Assembly: GCA_014859345.1 (NCBI GenBank)
Contig: JACUUL010000002.1
Span: 1-64,000 of the forward strand
Origin: Thermoleophilia bacterium
Lineage (GTDB): Bacteria > Actinomycetota > Thermoleophilia > BMS3ABIN01
Direction: 5' to 3'
Length of the DNA stretch: 64,000 nucleotides
Positions 9,481 through 19,861 of this stretch are shown in pieces. The notes beneath the pieces are model-generated. The model was given only the letters and a program-made list of their open reading frames with translations, did no database searches and had not been told where the DNA came from. Position 1 is the first letter of the stretch, and every line of letters starts with the position of its first letter. Made by a program: the position numbers and the translations under genes.

Positions 9481-11598
9481 CTACTCCGGAGCAGCGGCCA
9501 CCAGTATGGGATCTCCAAGCCGGAGCAGTATGCCGGCCACGCGGGACACCAGCGCCAGGCGGTTGGTTCGGACAGCTTCGTCTTCAGCCATGACCAGCAC
9601 GTCGTCGAAGAAGCGGTCCACCTGTGACCTGATGCCTGATGCCAGCTCAAGCGCTCTCCGGTAGTCACGGCGCGCGGCCAGCTCTGTGATCCGGGGCTCC
9701 AGATCGTCCAGAACGCGCATGAGTTCGCGCTCGGCATCGTGCTCGAAGAGGCCCGTGTCAATCTCCGCCCCGGCAAATGCCTCCCCCGCCTTGGCCGCTA
9801 TCTTGCTTGAGCGGAAATATGAGGTATGCAGGTCCTCAAACTCCCGCTGATGGCGGAACTCATCGAGGGCCTCAGCCAGATCGACAAGCCTGGCCGTGCT
9901 CTTCAGGCCGGCCCGGCGGGCAGCCTCGACGATTTCGACAGGCATTCCGCCTTCCACAAGCCGGTGCTGGATCCGGTCGTTTACGAACTCGAAAGCCGAG
10001 TCCACCACTCCCGGCTCCCTCTTTACATCGGCTTTCTGGCCTATATATTGCATGTGAGCCGCCAGCAGCAATTCAGTCAGATCGAAGTCGAAACCGTAAC
10101 GGCTGGAGATCTCAGCCAGGCCGAGAGCAGCCCGCCTCAGGCCGTAAGGGTCCCGTGAACCGGTGGGCATCTCATCAACGGCGAACGCTCCCATGATGTT
10201 GTCTATCTTGTCGGCGACGGCCAGAACCGCCCCGGCCACGGTGCCCGGGAGCTCACCCCCGGCTGAAGTTGGCAGGTAATGCTCCTCTATGGCGGTGCAG
10301 ATGCCTGCGGAATATCCCTCCAGCCCCGCGTAAACGGATCCCATGTAACCCTCCAGGTCCGGGAATTCCTGCACCATATTGCTCACCTGGTCGGCCTTTG
10401 CCAGCCGGGCGGCCGCCATCGCCGTATCCTGTTCGGGGCCGCATAGCGCCAGCAGGCCGCCAAAGACCTCGACCAGCGATTCCAGGCGGGAGGTCTTGTC
10501 AGCCAAAGATCCCAGCAGACGGTGAAAAACGACGTTTTCAAGCCGGGCCGCCATCGCCTCGATCCCGGTTTTCAGGTCCTGGTCGAAAGAGAACTCGGCG
10601 TCCCCGATGCGGCCCTCCAGCACCCTCTCGTTTCCCTCGGTGATATCCGGCGCGGCTATGGGGTCGCCGTTCATGACGTAGAGAAAACCGGCCATTAGCG
10701 AACCGCCATCCTCGTTGACCAGGGGAAAATACCGCTGGTGGGACTGCATCGCCGTCACCAGGATCCGGTCCGGCAGGCGCAGGTGATCCTCCCCAAACGA
10801 ACCAGCGTGCACACTGGGATTCTCGACCAGGTAAATGACCTCTTCCAATCGATCCGCGGGGTCGATGAAACGGCCGCCCATTTTCCCGGCCTCGGTGGCC
10901 AGGCCGGCCAATATGGCCTCGCGACGCTCTTCCTGATCGACGATGACCTTGTTTTCGGCCATCGCATTCCTGTAATCTTCCGCTCTGGCGATCTCGACGC
11001 GCGCCCTGCCCAGGAACCGGTGGCCGCGGCTGGCGCTCGTGCTGGTTATGCCCGCGGCCTCGAATACAATGGTGTCTCCTCCATACTTCGCCACCAGCCA
11101 TCGCACCGGGCGGGAGAAGCGCAGGCCTCCGCCGTTCCAGCGCATGGTCTTCGGAAACGCGATGGCCGAAAGGATCTCACGGCATACGACCGGAATCACT
11201 TCCGGGACCGCCAGCCCTTCCTGCCGGTGGACTGCAAAAACGAACTGCTGGCCGCCTTGCTCCCGGACTACCAGGTCTCCGGAGGCCACTCCCTTGGCGC
11301 GGGCGAAGCCCTCCGCCGCTTTGGTGGGACGCCCCTCCGCGTCGAAGGCCTTGACCGCCACAGGGCCGCGCTCGGCTACTTCCCGGGGCTGCTGCTTGGA
11401 CGGCATCTGCCGAACCAGGACCGCGATACGCCGGGGCGTTACCCAGCAAGAGACATTATCCGGCCCGACATCGATCTGATGCCGGGCCAGTGCCTCCCGC
11501 GTCAATGTGCCCGCTTGTTCGGCAGCAGCCCGGGCTGCTGCTGCGGGCAGCTCCTCGGTGCCGACCTCAAAAAGAAAATCGCGTGCCTCAGCGGTCAT
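9481..11598 (-). CDS. glyS: Glycyl-tRNA synthetase beta subunit
   Basis: [28 protein letters not shown]-like C-terminus. Start MTAEARD overlaps the glyQ stop. Confidence 0.95.
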   Translation of the reverse strand: MTAEARDFLFEVGTEELPAAAARAAAEQAGTLTREALARHQIDVGPDNVSCWVTPRRIAVLVRQMPSKQQPREVAERGPVAVKAFDAEGRPTKAAEGFARAKGVASGDLVVREQGGQQFVFAVHRQEGLAVPEVIPVVCREILSAIAFPKTMRWNGGGLRFSRPVRWLVAKYGGDTIVFEAAGITSTSASRGHRFLGRARVEIARAEDYRNAMAENKVIVDQEERREAILAGLATEAGKMGGRFIDPADRLEEVIYLVENPSVHAGSFGEDHLRLPDRILVTAMQSHQRYFPLVNEDGGSLMAGFLYVMNGDPIAAPDITEGNERVLEGRIGDAEFSFDQDLKTGIEAMAARLENVVFHRLLGSLADKTSRLESLVEVFGGLLALCGPEQDTAMAAARLAKADQVSNMVQEFPDLEGYMGSVYAGLEGYSAGICTAIEEHYLPTSAGGELPGTVAGAVLAVADKIDNIMGAFAVDEMPTGSRDPYGLRRAALGLAEISSRYGFDFDLTELLLAAHMQYIGQKADVKREPGVVDSAFEFVNDRIQHRLVEGGMPVEIVEAARRAGLKSTARLVDLAEALDEFRHQREFEDLHTSYFRSSKIAAKAGEAFAGAEIDTGLFEHDAERELMRVLDDLEPRITELAARRDYRRALELASGIRSQVDRFFDDVLVMAEDEAVRTNRLALVSRVAGILLRLGDPILVAAAPE

Positions 11599-12464
11599 TT
11601 TCTCTCGCCCTCGCTGTGCCGCGCCATGTGCATCTCGGCGCAGCGACGGGCCAGGTTCCGTACCCTGGCTATATAACCGGTGCGGTCCGTGACACTGATG
11701 ACTCCGCGGGAATCCAACAGGTTGAACGCATGAGAGCATTTCAGCACATAATCATAGGCAGGCAGCGGCAGATCGTTAGCCAGGCAGCTCTCGCATTCCT
11801 GCTCAAAATCGGCGAAATGGGAAAAGAGCAGACCGGTATCGGCAGTTTCGAAGTTGTATTTGGAGAACTGGGCTTCGCTCTGGCGGTAGACATCTCCGTA
11901 AGTTACGCCATCGGACCACACCAGATCATAGACGCTGTTCTTTTTTTGCAGGTACATGGCGATGCGCTCCAGGCCATAGGTGATCTCAACCGGCACCGGG
12001 TGCAGGTCGAGGCCGCCCACCTGCTGAAAATAGGTAAACTGGGTGATCTCCATGCCGTCGATCCAGACCTCCCATCCCAGGCCCCAGGCTCCCAGCGTGG
12101 GACCCTCCCAGTCGTCCTCCACGAAACGCACATCGTGGGCAGCCAGGTCCACGCCCAGCTCTTTCAACGAGTCTAGGTAGATGTCCTGTATGTCTTCAGG
12201 CGCCGGCTTGATGATGACCTGGAACTGGTAATAGTGGGCGAGTCGGTATGGATTATCCCCATAGCGGCCGTCGGTGGGACGGATGGAAGGCTCGACATAG
12301 GCGGCATGCCAGGGCTCTTCATCCAGGCAGCGCAGGAAGGTGGCGGGATTAAAAGTGCCGGCTCCCACCTCTGTATGGTATGGCTGCATGACTATACAGC
12401 CCTGACTGGCCCAGTAAGCCTGCAGAGATAGAATTATCTGTTGAAAGGTAGGAAATCCGGTCAA
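11595..12464 (-). CDS. glyQ: Glycyl-tRNA synthetase alpha subunit
   Basis: [40 protein letters not shown]. Confidence 0.97.
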   Translation of the reverse strand: MTGFPTFQQIILSLQAYWASQGCIVMQPYHTEVGAGTFNPATFLRCLDEEPWHAAYVEPSIRPTDGRYGDNPYRLAHYYQFQVIIKPAPEDIQDIYLDSLKELGVDLAAHDVRFVEDDWEGPTLGAWGLGWEVWIDGMEITQFTYFQQVGGLDLHPVPVEITYGLERIAMYLQKKNSVYDLVWSDGVTYGDVYRQSEAQFSKYNFETADTGLLFSHFADFEQECESCLANDLPLPAYDYVLKCSHAFNLLDSRGVISVTDRTGYIARVRNLARRCAEMHMARHSEGERK

Positions 12465-12494
12465 CGCGGGGAGTAATTCTATAAAATGCAGAAT

Positions 12495-12523
12495 GGATTA
12501 ACAAGATGGGGCCGCAGTATAAT
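12495..12523 (+). promoter_or_regulatory. Possible promoter for recO
   Basis: Perfect TATAAT at 12518-12523 in the divergent glyQ/recO intergenic; the -35 element is weak. Confidence 0.35.
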
Positions 12524-12615
12524 TCCGTGATTCCCTTAACCGGGGCCGTTCCGGACCGCCGGTAATTTGCCGTATCCGAGGGCCGTGATAACACCTATTC
12601 CTCAAAGGAAATCTT

Positions 12616-13440
12616 TTGGCCGAAAGCTACGCCACCGAAGCTATAGTCCTCGGTTCGCGCAGACTGGGTGAAGCGGACCGCATCGTCGACCTCTTCACCG
12701 ACTCTCGCGGCCGGGTCCCCACAGTGGTCAAAGGCATCCGCAAAGTCAAGTCGCGTTGGGGCGGAAGGCTGGAGCCCTTTACCCACCTCCGGGTCCAGGT
12801 CCATGAGGGAAGAAACCTGCATACGCTGACTTCCGCTGATACGATCGCTACCCATGCCGCTCTCCGGGACAATCCGGCCTGCCTGAAACCCGGGCTTTCG
12901 GTTATAGAGATGATCTCCCGGACAACGCCTGAGCATCATCGCAAGCCGAGGACCTATAACCTGATGCTCAGTTTTTTAAACGAGATGGACAGGATTTGCC
13001 TGGATGCGGGGTCAGGCCGCCTGACTTCTTTAGGCGCCGGCTCGAAAGGTGAGAGCGCGCCTTCTTCAAACGCCCCCCATGAAGCAGCCGCGCCGGACAG
13101 GCTCCGGAGCCACGCGGCCTCCCTGGCGCTCGGCGCCCAGCTGAAGATATTACTGCTGGCTGGATTTCTTCCCCATCTGCTCAGCTGCGCCATGTGCGGC
13201 GCGAAAGCCGATCTGACCAGCTTTTCGGCCCGGGCGGGAGGAGCGCTTTGCCCGGGGTGCCTTCAGGATGGCTTCCGGATCGACCCCGGATCGCTCGAGG
13301 CGATGATATTGCTGCTGGAGAGGCCGCTGTCGGCGGTGCCTGACTTAAAAATCGGGGAAGTTCAGAGGCGCCAGATCCGCAGAGCCGTGAGAGAGATATG
13401 TGAATACCATCTGGGCGTGCGGCTCAGGGTGGAATTGTAA
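12616..13440 (+). CDS. recO: DNA repair protein RecO
   Basis: ESYATEAIVLGSRRLGEADRIVDLFTDSRGRVPTVVKGIRK; zinc-binding CAMCG...CPGC; TTG start. Confidence 0.92.
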   Translation: MAESYATEAIVLGSRRLGEADRIVDLFTDSRGRVPTVVKGIRKVKSRWGGRLEPFTHLRVQVHEGRNLHTLTSADTIATHAALRDNPACLKPGLSVIEMISRTTPEHHRKPRTYNLMLSFLNEMDRICLDAGSGRLTSLGAGSKGESAPSSNAPHEAAAPDRLRSHAASLALGAQLKILLLAGFLPHLLSCAMCGAKADLTSFSARAGGALCPGCLQDGFRIDPGSLEAMILLLERPLSAVPDLKIGEVQRRQIRRAVREICEYHLGVRLRVEL

Positions 13441-13467
13441 CTCCCGCAGGTTGAAAAGCCACCGCGA

Positions 13468-14676
13468 TCAATAAGTTCCTTCCGCCGCCGCGAGGAACTC
13501 CTCATAGGAGGATGTGAAGAAGTGACGCCCCTCCTCGTCGCCGATGGCCACATAGAAAAGGTAATCCACCTCCGCCGGCTCCAGGGCTGCCTGGATAGAC
13601 GCGGCGCCGGGACTGCAGATCGGACCCGGAGGGAGGCCGGGATAAAGGCGTGTGTTATATTGCGAATCGGTCATGAGGTCATCCCAGGTGAGCTCTTCCT
13701 TCCAGTGGCCCAGGGCATACTGCACGGTGGCGTCTATATCCAGCCGCATGCCTCGAGCCAGGCGGTTATAGATGACGGCGGCCACAAGGGAGCGCTCTTC
13801 AGGCACTCGGGTTTCCCGCTCCACCATTGAGGCTACGGTCAGGATTTCGTACCGGGTCATGCCCAGGCTTTCCGCTTTCTCCCAGGGCAGGCCGGCAGTC
13901 CGCTCCCTGAAGGTTTCCAGCTGCCGGTCCACCATCGCGTCAGCGGTGACCTCCGGCTCCAGGTCGTAAGTGCTGGGAAAGATGTATCCTTCCAGAGTGG
14001 TGACTCCCGGTGGAGGGGCAAATGGCAGCGCCCGGCCTGCCGGAACCGCGGCCCGGCGGTATTCGTCCTCCGTTATCCCGGTTTTGGCAGCCAGCTCAGC
14101 TGCGATTTCATCCAGAGAATATCCCTCGGGTATTGTCATTACGCCCTCAGGCGTCTGCAGCCCCGCCGCCAGCCTCATCAGGATGTCCTCGATGGGCTCG
14201 CCGCGCTGGAAGCGGTATGTCCCAGGCTTGAGCTGACCGGCCACGCCTGCTGCCTCAGCTTCCTTCATAAATTTTTTCTCGCTGCTGATCACATCCGCAT
14301 CCTTTAAAAGACGCGCGATCTCGGCGGTGGCTGCTCCTGGCTCGATGCGAATGGTTGCTTCTCCTTCACGAGAATCTTCGCGTCCGTTGGCCGCCAGGAC
14401 GATGACAGCAGTAAACGCCGCCAGCAGGATGATAACCAGGATGGGCCGGGCCGAGCGGCGCCGGCGGCGCGGATAATAGCTTCGCGGCGGCGAATGGCGG
14501 CCCGTGCGGGGGTCGGAAGGGCTCTGTTCCTCCTCAACAAACAGGCTATCTTCCCGCGAAAGCGGACCCGCGGGCCAGCTTTCGCGGGGCTGGCCCGGCC
14601 GCTTGTGACGCGCCGGCCGCCCTGAGCCACGACGCCGCCGCCCGGAACCGGCGCTATCCCGTAATCCGCCGCTCAT
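13468..14676 (-). CDS. mltG: Endolytic murein transglycosylase MltG (YceG-like)
   Basis: LEGYIFPSTYDL; LTVASMVERETRVPEERSLVAAVIYNRL; SQYNTRLYPGLPPGPICSPGAASIQAAL. Confidence 0.94.
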   Translation of the reverse strand: MSGGLRDSAGSGRRRRGSGRPARHKRPGQPRESWPAGPLSREDSLFVEEEQSPSDPRTGRHSPPRSYYPRRRRRSARPILVIILLAAFTAVIVLAANGREDSREGEATIRIEPGAATAEIARLLKDADVISSEKKFMKEAEAAGVAGQLKPGTYRFQRGEPIEDILMRLAAGLQTPEGVMTIPEGYSLDEIAAELAAKTGITEDEYRRAAVPAGRALPFAPPPGVTTLEGYIFPSTYDLEPEVTADAMVDRQLETFRERTAGLPWEKAESLGMTRYEILTVASMVERETRVPEERSLVAAVIYNRLARGMRLDIDATVQYALGHWKEELTWDDLMTDSQYNTRLYPGLPPGPICSPGAASIQAALEPAEVDYLFYVAIGDEEGRHFFTSSYEEFLAAAEGTY

Positions 14677-15098
14677 CTATCCAAACCACGACTGCGGTAT
14701 TCTTCGGAGCCCAGGAAATCTTCGAGCAGCACGCAGGCGGCGATGCTATGCGGCGAAGCGCCGGATGTCCGCCCCCTGGCCCGGGCAATCTTGCTGGTGA
14801 ATCGTTCGTCAAAGGCGATCACGGGCACCGGCAGCGCCGCCGAAAGCTCGCGGATAAACTCATCAGTCTCTTGGGCCTGATCTCCCCTGGTTCCATTAAG
14901 AGAAACAGGCATGCCCACCACCACCAGCCCGGCTTCCTCCCGGATTGCCATGGCCGCGATCTTTTTAAGGCCTTCCGGCGTACGGGCTTCGTCGATTTCC
15001 TCCAGCGGCCTGACAATGGTGCCGGTGGGATCGCCCACAGCCGCGCCGGTGCGGGCCCGTCCATAGTCGATGGCCAGCACGCGGGCGTGTTTTTTCAT
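14673..15098 (-). CDS. ruvX: Holliday junction resolvase-like protein RuvX/YqgF
   Basis: VLAIDYGRARTGAAVGDPTGTIVRPL...VVGMPVSLNGTRG...DERFTSKIA. Confidence 0.92.
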   Translation of the reverse strand: MKKHARVLAIDYGRARTGAAVGDPTGTIVRPLEEIDEARTPEGLKKIAAMAIREEAGLVVVGMPVSLNGTRGDQAQETDEFIRELSAALPVPVIAFDERFTSKIARARGRTSGASPHSIAACVLLEDFLGSEEYRSRGLDR

Positions 15099-15144
15099 GC
15101 TACTTCTGCGGGACGACATATGATTCGCGCTCCTGATGGCCTGT

Positions 15145-17766
15145 TCAGGACAGACGCTCTTTCAGCCACTGCCGGGCTTTCGCAAGCGCATCGCCGGTGC
15201 CGTCCGGGTTGGCGCCGCCGCCCCGGGCCAGGTTAGGGCGGCCACCCCCCTTGCCGCCGACCACGGGAGCGATCTCCTTTATCAGATCGCCAGCCCGGGC
15301 TCCCTTCTCAACAGCCTGGTCGGAAAACTTGGCCACCAGGGCCACCTTGCCGCCGGCGACCGAAGCCAGCACCACCGCGGCTGGCTGGAGCTCTTCGGCG
15401 AGCCGGTCGGCCAGCTCCATGAGCTGCCCGCTGTCTACGCCGGCCTTGGCCACCAGGACCCTGATGCCGTTCTGCTCCTCGGCCTGGCCGGCCATTTCCC
15501 GGCTTAGATCCTCTATCCTGCCGGCCCCCGCCTCAAGAGCAGCGGACCTGAGTTGCTTCAGCTCTTCCTCCATCCCGGCCAAAGCCTGGGGGAGGCGGCC
15601 CACATCGGTCTTAAGACCGGCCGCCAACTCATCCACCAGCCGGTCACGGCTCCTCAGGTGGTCGATCGCGGCCTCCGAAGTGATGGCCTCGATGCGGCGC
15701 AGATTGGCTCCGACGCTGCCTTCGGAGATGATCTTGAATACTCCTATCTGCGAGGTGCTGGAGACGTGGGTGCCGCCGCAGAGCTCCCGGCTGAAATCCC
15801 CGACCTCGATCACCCGTACATACTCGCCGTATTTCTCATCGAACAGGGCCATGGCGCCCATATCCCGGGCGTAATCCATCGTTGTCCGGAAAGCCTTTAC
15901 CTGGTGGTTCTCGATGATCTTGCGGTTAACCTTATCCTCGATCTGCCTGAGCTCATCCGGCGTCAGCGCCCTGGAGTGTGAGAAATCGAAGCGGAGCTTC
16001 TCGTGGCCAACGGCAGAGCCGGCCTGCCTCACCTGCTCGCCCAGCAAGCTCCTGAGGGCGTGGTGCAGCAGGTGGGTGGCGGTGTGGTTGCAGGCAATGG
16101 CGTGGCGCCTGACCCGGTTGATCATGGCCTTGGCCCGCGCCCCGGCCTCCAGCCTGCCTTCTTCGACCTCGGCCAGGATCACCTGGTCGCCATCAAGGGA
16201 ATACACCTCCACAACGTTTGCCTTGCCGTCCTCGGTGTGGATCCAGCCCGTGTCCGATATCTGGCCGCCGGATTCGGCATAAAAAGGAGACTCGCGCAGC
16301 TTGAGCACCAGCCTGTCGTCTCCTACCTCTCTCAGGTCCCCGATGGAAGTATGAAGCTCGTTCTTGTGATAGCCCACGAACTCGGTCTTGACCTTGGCCA
16401 CCCGCCCCAGTTCCGCCAGGGCCTGGCGCTCTTTGTCATCCGCTGTTTTCGCCGAAGCCCGGGCCCGGGCGCGTTGGTCCTCCATGAGCCGGTCGAACTC
16501 TTCCTCGTCAACCTCCAGCCCCTCGTCCCGGATGATCTCGCGGGTGAGGTCGAACGGGAATCCATAGGTATCATGCAGCCGGAAGGCTACTTCGCCTTCC
16601 ACGGTATGGCCTCCGCCGCTCCTGGTGGACTCTATGGCCTGCATGAGAATTGCGTTCCCCTGTTCCAGTGTCAGGCCAAAGCGCCGCTCCTCCTCCCTGG
16701 CCATCTCCTCGATTAGATTCTGCTGGGATTTAAGCTCAGGATAAACATCGCCCATGGTGTCGATCACCCGGCGGCACAGGCCGTCAAGGAACGGCGGCGC
16801 AACCTCGAGCACCGAGGCCGACTGGATGGCCCGGCGCATGACGCGCCTGAGCACATAGCCCCGGCCCTCGTTGCCGGCGAAAACGCCGTCGGCGATCAGG
16901 AAGGCGATGGCGCGGCTATGATCCGCCAGCACCCGGATGGCCCGGTCGCTTTTTTTGTCCTTGCCAAGAGAGACGCGGGCAGTTTCGCAGATGAAGTCTA
17001 TGAGCGGAGCGAAAAGATCGGCGTCGAAAACGCTCAGCTTGCCCTGCATGACAGCGGCGATCCGCTCAAGCCCCATGCCTGTGTCCACGTTCTGCTGGGG
17101 AAGCGGCGCCAGGTTGCCTGCTTCGTCACGGTCAAACTGCATGAAAACCAGGTTCCAGAACTCAACAAAGCGGTCGCAATCGCAGCCAGGGCGGCATTCG
17201 GCGCCACCGCAACCGGCTTCCTCCCCGACGTCGAAATAAAGCTCGGTGCTGGGCCCGCAGGGGCCGGTGGGTCCTGCGGACCAGAAATTATCTCCGGCAG
17301 GCAGCGTGACGATCCGATCCTCTCTGAGGCCTTCGGCGGCCAGCCATGCCTGCCGGGCTTCGTCATCAGCCGGCACCTGGTCGTCTCCTTCGAAGATGCT
17401 GACCCAGAGCCTGTCCGTATCCAGCTCCAGCACCTGGGTGGAAAAACGCCACGCCAGATCGATCGCGCCTTTTTTGAAATAGTCCCCGAACGAAAAGTTC
17501 CCCAGCATCTCGAAGAACGTGAGGTGCCTGGCTGTTTTACCCACCCTGTCTATATCGGTGGTGCGGAAACATTTCTGGCAGGTGGTCAGCCGAGGATGCG
17601 GGGGAGGCTGTATCCCCAGGAAAAAAGGCTTGAACTGCTGCATGCCCGCAGTGGTAAGCAGCACTGTGGGGTCTTTTGACGGTACCAGTGACGAACTGGG
17701 CCGGCTTTCATGTCCATTCTGGATAAAAAAGTCACGGAAGGCGGTGCGGATCTCTTGGCTCTTCAA
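15145..17766 (-). CDS. alaS: Alanyl-tRNA synthetase
   Basis: IRTAFRDFFIQNGHESRPSSSLVPSKDPTVLLTTAGMQQFKPFFLG; HTATHLLHHALR editing motif; CGGTHVSSTSQIG. Confidence 0.98.
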   Translation of the reverse strand: MKSQEIRTAFRDFFIQNGHESRPSSSLVPSKDPTVLLTTAGMQQFKPFFLGIQPPPHPRLTTCQKCFRTTDIDRVGKTARHLTFFEMLGNFSFGDYFKKGAIDLAWRFSTQVLELDTDRLWVSIFEGDDQVPADDEARQAWLAAEGLREDRIVTLPAGDNFWSAGPTGPCGPSTELYFDVGEEAGCGGAECRPGCDCDRFVEFWNLVFMQFDRDEAGNLAPLPQQNVDTGMGLERIAAVMQGKLSVFDADLFAPLIDFICETARVSLGKDKKSDRAIRVLADHSRAIAFLIADGVFAGNEGRGYVLRRVMRRAIQSASVLEVAPPFLDGLCRRVIDTMGDVYPELKSQQNLIEEMAREEERRFGLTLEQGNAILMQAIESTRSGGGHTVEGEVAFRLHDTYGFPFDLTREIIRDEGLEVDEEEFDRLMEDQRARARASAKTADDKERQALAELGRVAKVKTEFVGYHKNELHTSIGDLREVGDDRLVLKLRESPFYAESGGQISDTGWIHTEDGKANVVEVYSLDGDQVILAEVEEGRLEAGARAKAMINRVRRHAIACNHTATHLLHHALRSLLGEQVRQAGSAVGHEKLRFDFSHSRALTPDELRQIEDKVNRKIIENHQVKAFRTTMDYARDMGAMALFDEKYGEYVRVIEVGDFSRELCGGTHVSSTSQIGVFKIISEGSVGANLRRIEAITSEAAIDHLRSRDRLVDELAAGLKTDVGRLPQALAGMEEELKQLRSAALEAGAGRIEDLSREMAGQAEEQNGIRVLVAKAGVDSGQLMELADRLAEELQPAAVVLASVAGGKVALVAKFSDQAVEKGARAGDLIKEIAPVVGGKGGGRPNLARGGGANPDGTGDALAKARQWLKERLS

Positions 17767-18576
17767 CTAGGCGGTTTTACGCTCCTTTCTCTCCCGCGAC
17801 TCGATCTCGGTTCTCACTTTGGCGAGCGCCCGGCGAATCAGGCGGGATACATGCATCTGTGATACGCCTATGTTCGCCGCTATCTGTGACTGAGTCAAGC
17901 CCTCGAAGAACCGCTGATGTAAAATCGTCCGCTCCCGATTGCTAAGGCGGGCAAAGCCAGGCTCCAGAATCAGGCGGTGCTCAGCGGTTTCAAAGCCATC
18001 CTCAAAGTTGCCGATCGTGTCCAGTGGCAGCCTGTCATCGTCATCGTCGCCCCTGGAGAGAGAATGGTCCAGGGACAGGGAATTACGGGAGCGGCCGGCC
18101 TCGATCGCCTCCATAACCTCTTCCGGCGTGGCGTCAACCGCGTCAGCCAGCTCTTCGATGCTTGGAGAACGGTGGACGCTTCCGGCCAGGGAACCGGAGA
18201 CCTGTTCCAGCCTCATGTTCAGCTCCAAAAGACCTCGGGGAACCTTGACAGCCCAACCCTTGTCACGGAAGTATCGTTTGATTTCACCGATGATATTAGG
18301 TGTGGCGTAAGTTGAAAGGGCCACTCCCCGGGAAAGATCAAACCGGTCGATGGCCTTGATCAGTCCGATGCAACCCACCTGTACCAGGTCTTCCAGCTGC
18401 TCCCCTCTCTGACTGTAACGGCGGGAGACGCCGTAAACAAGGGGAAGATAGCGGGTGATCAGCTCGTCCCTGGCCTTCGTGCTGCCGTGCTCACAGTAGG
18501 CATGCAACAAATCTTTTTCATTCTTCTGCGATTGCGGCGTAACTGATGGCTGGTCTCCCAGGCAGATCATATTCAT
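17767..18576 (-). CDS. RNA polymerase sigma factor, SigB/SigF/SigG family
   Basis: YLPLVYGVSRRYSQRGEQLEDLVQVGCIGLIKAIDRFDLSRGVALSTYATPNIIGEIKRYFRDKGWAVKVPR. Confidence 0.93.
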   Translation of the reverse strand: MNMICLGDQPSVTPQSQKNEKDLLHAYCEHGSTKARDELITRYLPLVYGVSRRYSQRGEQLEDLVQVGCIGLIKAIDRFDLSRGVALSTYATPNIIGEIKRYFRDKGWAVKVPRGLLELNMRLEQVSGSLAGSVHRSPSIEELADAVDATPEEVMEAIEAGRSRNSLSLDHSLSRGDDDDDRLPLDTIGNFEDGFETAEHRLILEPGFARLSNRERTILHQRFFEGLTQSQIAANIGVSQMHVSRLIRRALAKVRTEIESRERKERKTA

Positions 18577-18726
18577 GGCTGTCCCCCTTGGCTCAGCACT
18601 AAAGGGTCTGCTCTACCTTGACGGTTTATACGTCCACAGCCACCCTGACATTCAGGTGGTGAAATTTTGACCTACCCGCTACGCGCCAAGTTAAACTTCC
18701 CGTCAGACAGCTCTCGAGATACTCTC

Positions 18727-18745
18727 TGGTCACAGTTAGTGACCA
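18727..18745. promoter_or_regulatory. Perfect 7-5-7 inverted repeat, putative operator or hairpin
   Basis: TGGTCAC-AGTTA-GTGACCA between the sigma factor and the YtxH-like gene. Confidence 0.4.
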
Positions 18746-18790
18746 ATGCCCTGCTTCTGTTTTTCCAGTTCTGAGCCGAGCCTGGCCGTT

Positions 18791-19081
18791 TCACGCCGTG
18801 AAATCCCGGAAAGGCGCTGCAGAAGCCCGGTCCTCGTCATCCTCGGCCCGCAGCTGCCGATCGATTTCTGCCACCTTTTCAGCCGCAGCCTGCCTTCCGA
18901 TTTCCGTTGCCTTTCTTACCTGCTGCTCGACTTCACTCCTGGTTTCTTTCAGCTCCTGGGGCAGATTCGCGATGACGGCGCCCATATCCCTTCCCGTCTT
19001 TTCCGCGCGCCGCTTGGCATAATAAATCAGGGCGCCGCCGGCGACGCCGGCTGCCAACCCCAGCGCGGGTATCAGCCTCAT
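18791..19081 (-). CDS. YtxH-like small membrane-anchored protein
   Basis: N-terminal TM then charged coiled-coil; paired with the DUF948-like gene, overlapping stop/start. Confidence 0.7.
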   Translation of the reverse strand: MRLIPALGLAAGVAGGALIYYAKRRAEKTGRDMGAVIANLPQELKETRSEVEQQVRKATEIGRQAAAEKVAEIDRQLRAEDDEDRASAAPFRDFTA

Positions 19082-19452
19082 GCCTGTCCCCTCCCCTTGT
19101 GCTGGCCAATGAGAGAGGAGATCGCCTCCGATACTCCGGCCGACAGCCCAGCCGCTTTTTTTACGGGTGAGACCACCGCGGACTGCAGAGCCCTGGTGGT
19201 GGCATCAACCCTGTCGGTAACCCCAACGAGAGTTCCCATCATCTCGTCGACCTTCCCTAACTGGCTGTTGATCTCTTCCATTGTCACCTGAAGCTTGGCC
19301 AGCAAAGGTATAACCTCTTCATCCAGCCGCTTCAAAAAAATGTTCAGCCGGGAAAAAGTGCCGCCCATTCTAAATAACACATATGCCAGGCCCAGCGCCG
19401 TTACCACCAGAAAAAAACTCAGGGATGCTTTAAGAACATCTGTCCAGTCCAT
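19078..19452 (-). CDS. DUF948-like general stress-type membrane protein
   Basis: N-terminal TM, then MEEINSQLGKVDEMMGTLVGVTDRVDATTRALQSAVVSPVKKAAGLSAGV. Confidence 0.75.
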   Translation of the reverse strand: MDWTDVLKASLSFFLVVTALGLAYVLFRMGGTFSRLNIFLKRLDEEVIPLLAKLQVTMEEINSQLGKVDEMMGTLVGVTDRVDATTRALQSAVVSPVKKAAGLSAGVSEAISSLIGQHKGRGQA

Positions 19453-19618
19453 GAGGGTTTTCCTCCCGTGTCGTGACGATCCGGTTGAATCTTATCACAG
19501 TTGGAAGCCCCGTTCCGTGACCTGCTCTCGTCCTGATGGCCGCCCTTTCAATCGGCAAGCGATCCGCCATGTCAGGCAGACGGCAAATTTCAAAACCGGT
19601 CCGCTTTACGAACCGGGT

Positions 19619-19861
19619 CTATAATCTATCGTAATTTACGGCATTTTCGTAATCGGGGAATTCTCTTTTTTCCCGGGGCGCCATACCCTGATAAGCTGGA
19701 TTTTTTTCCCACTCCGGCAGGCGGCCGAGGATTAGCCGAAGAAGCAGGGCGCGGCAGCCCGTCCGGGTGTTCCGGAGGCCGCGGAAGCGCTTAAAAATGG
19801 CTTGACGCTTTTGCGGACGCCATGACCACACATCCCGTCCCCTGACCCGGGAACGGGTCAT
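19619..19861 (-). CDS. Possible small Arg-rich hypothetical protein
   Basis: 80-aa ORF whose ATG overlaps the mnmA stop (ATGA); no recognised family. Confidence 0.25.
   Translation of the reverse strand: MTRSRVRGRDVWSWRPQKRQAIFKRFRGLRNTRTGCRALLLRLILGRLPEWEKNPAYQGMAPREKREFPDYENAVNYDRL

Noticed and set aside
10738-11676. 312-aa plus-strand ORF opposite glyS
   Set aside because: Shadow ORF of glyS with no recognisable motif.
12465-12615. T-box leader upstream of glyQS (also considered for alaS, hisS, aspS)
   Set aside because: No T-box consensus (TGGNACCGCG-like) or leader of suitable length was seen.
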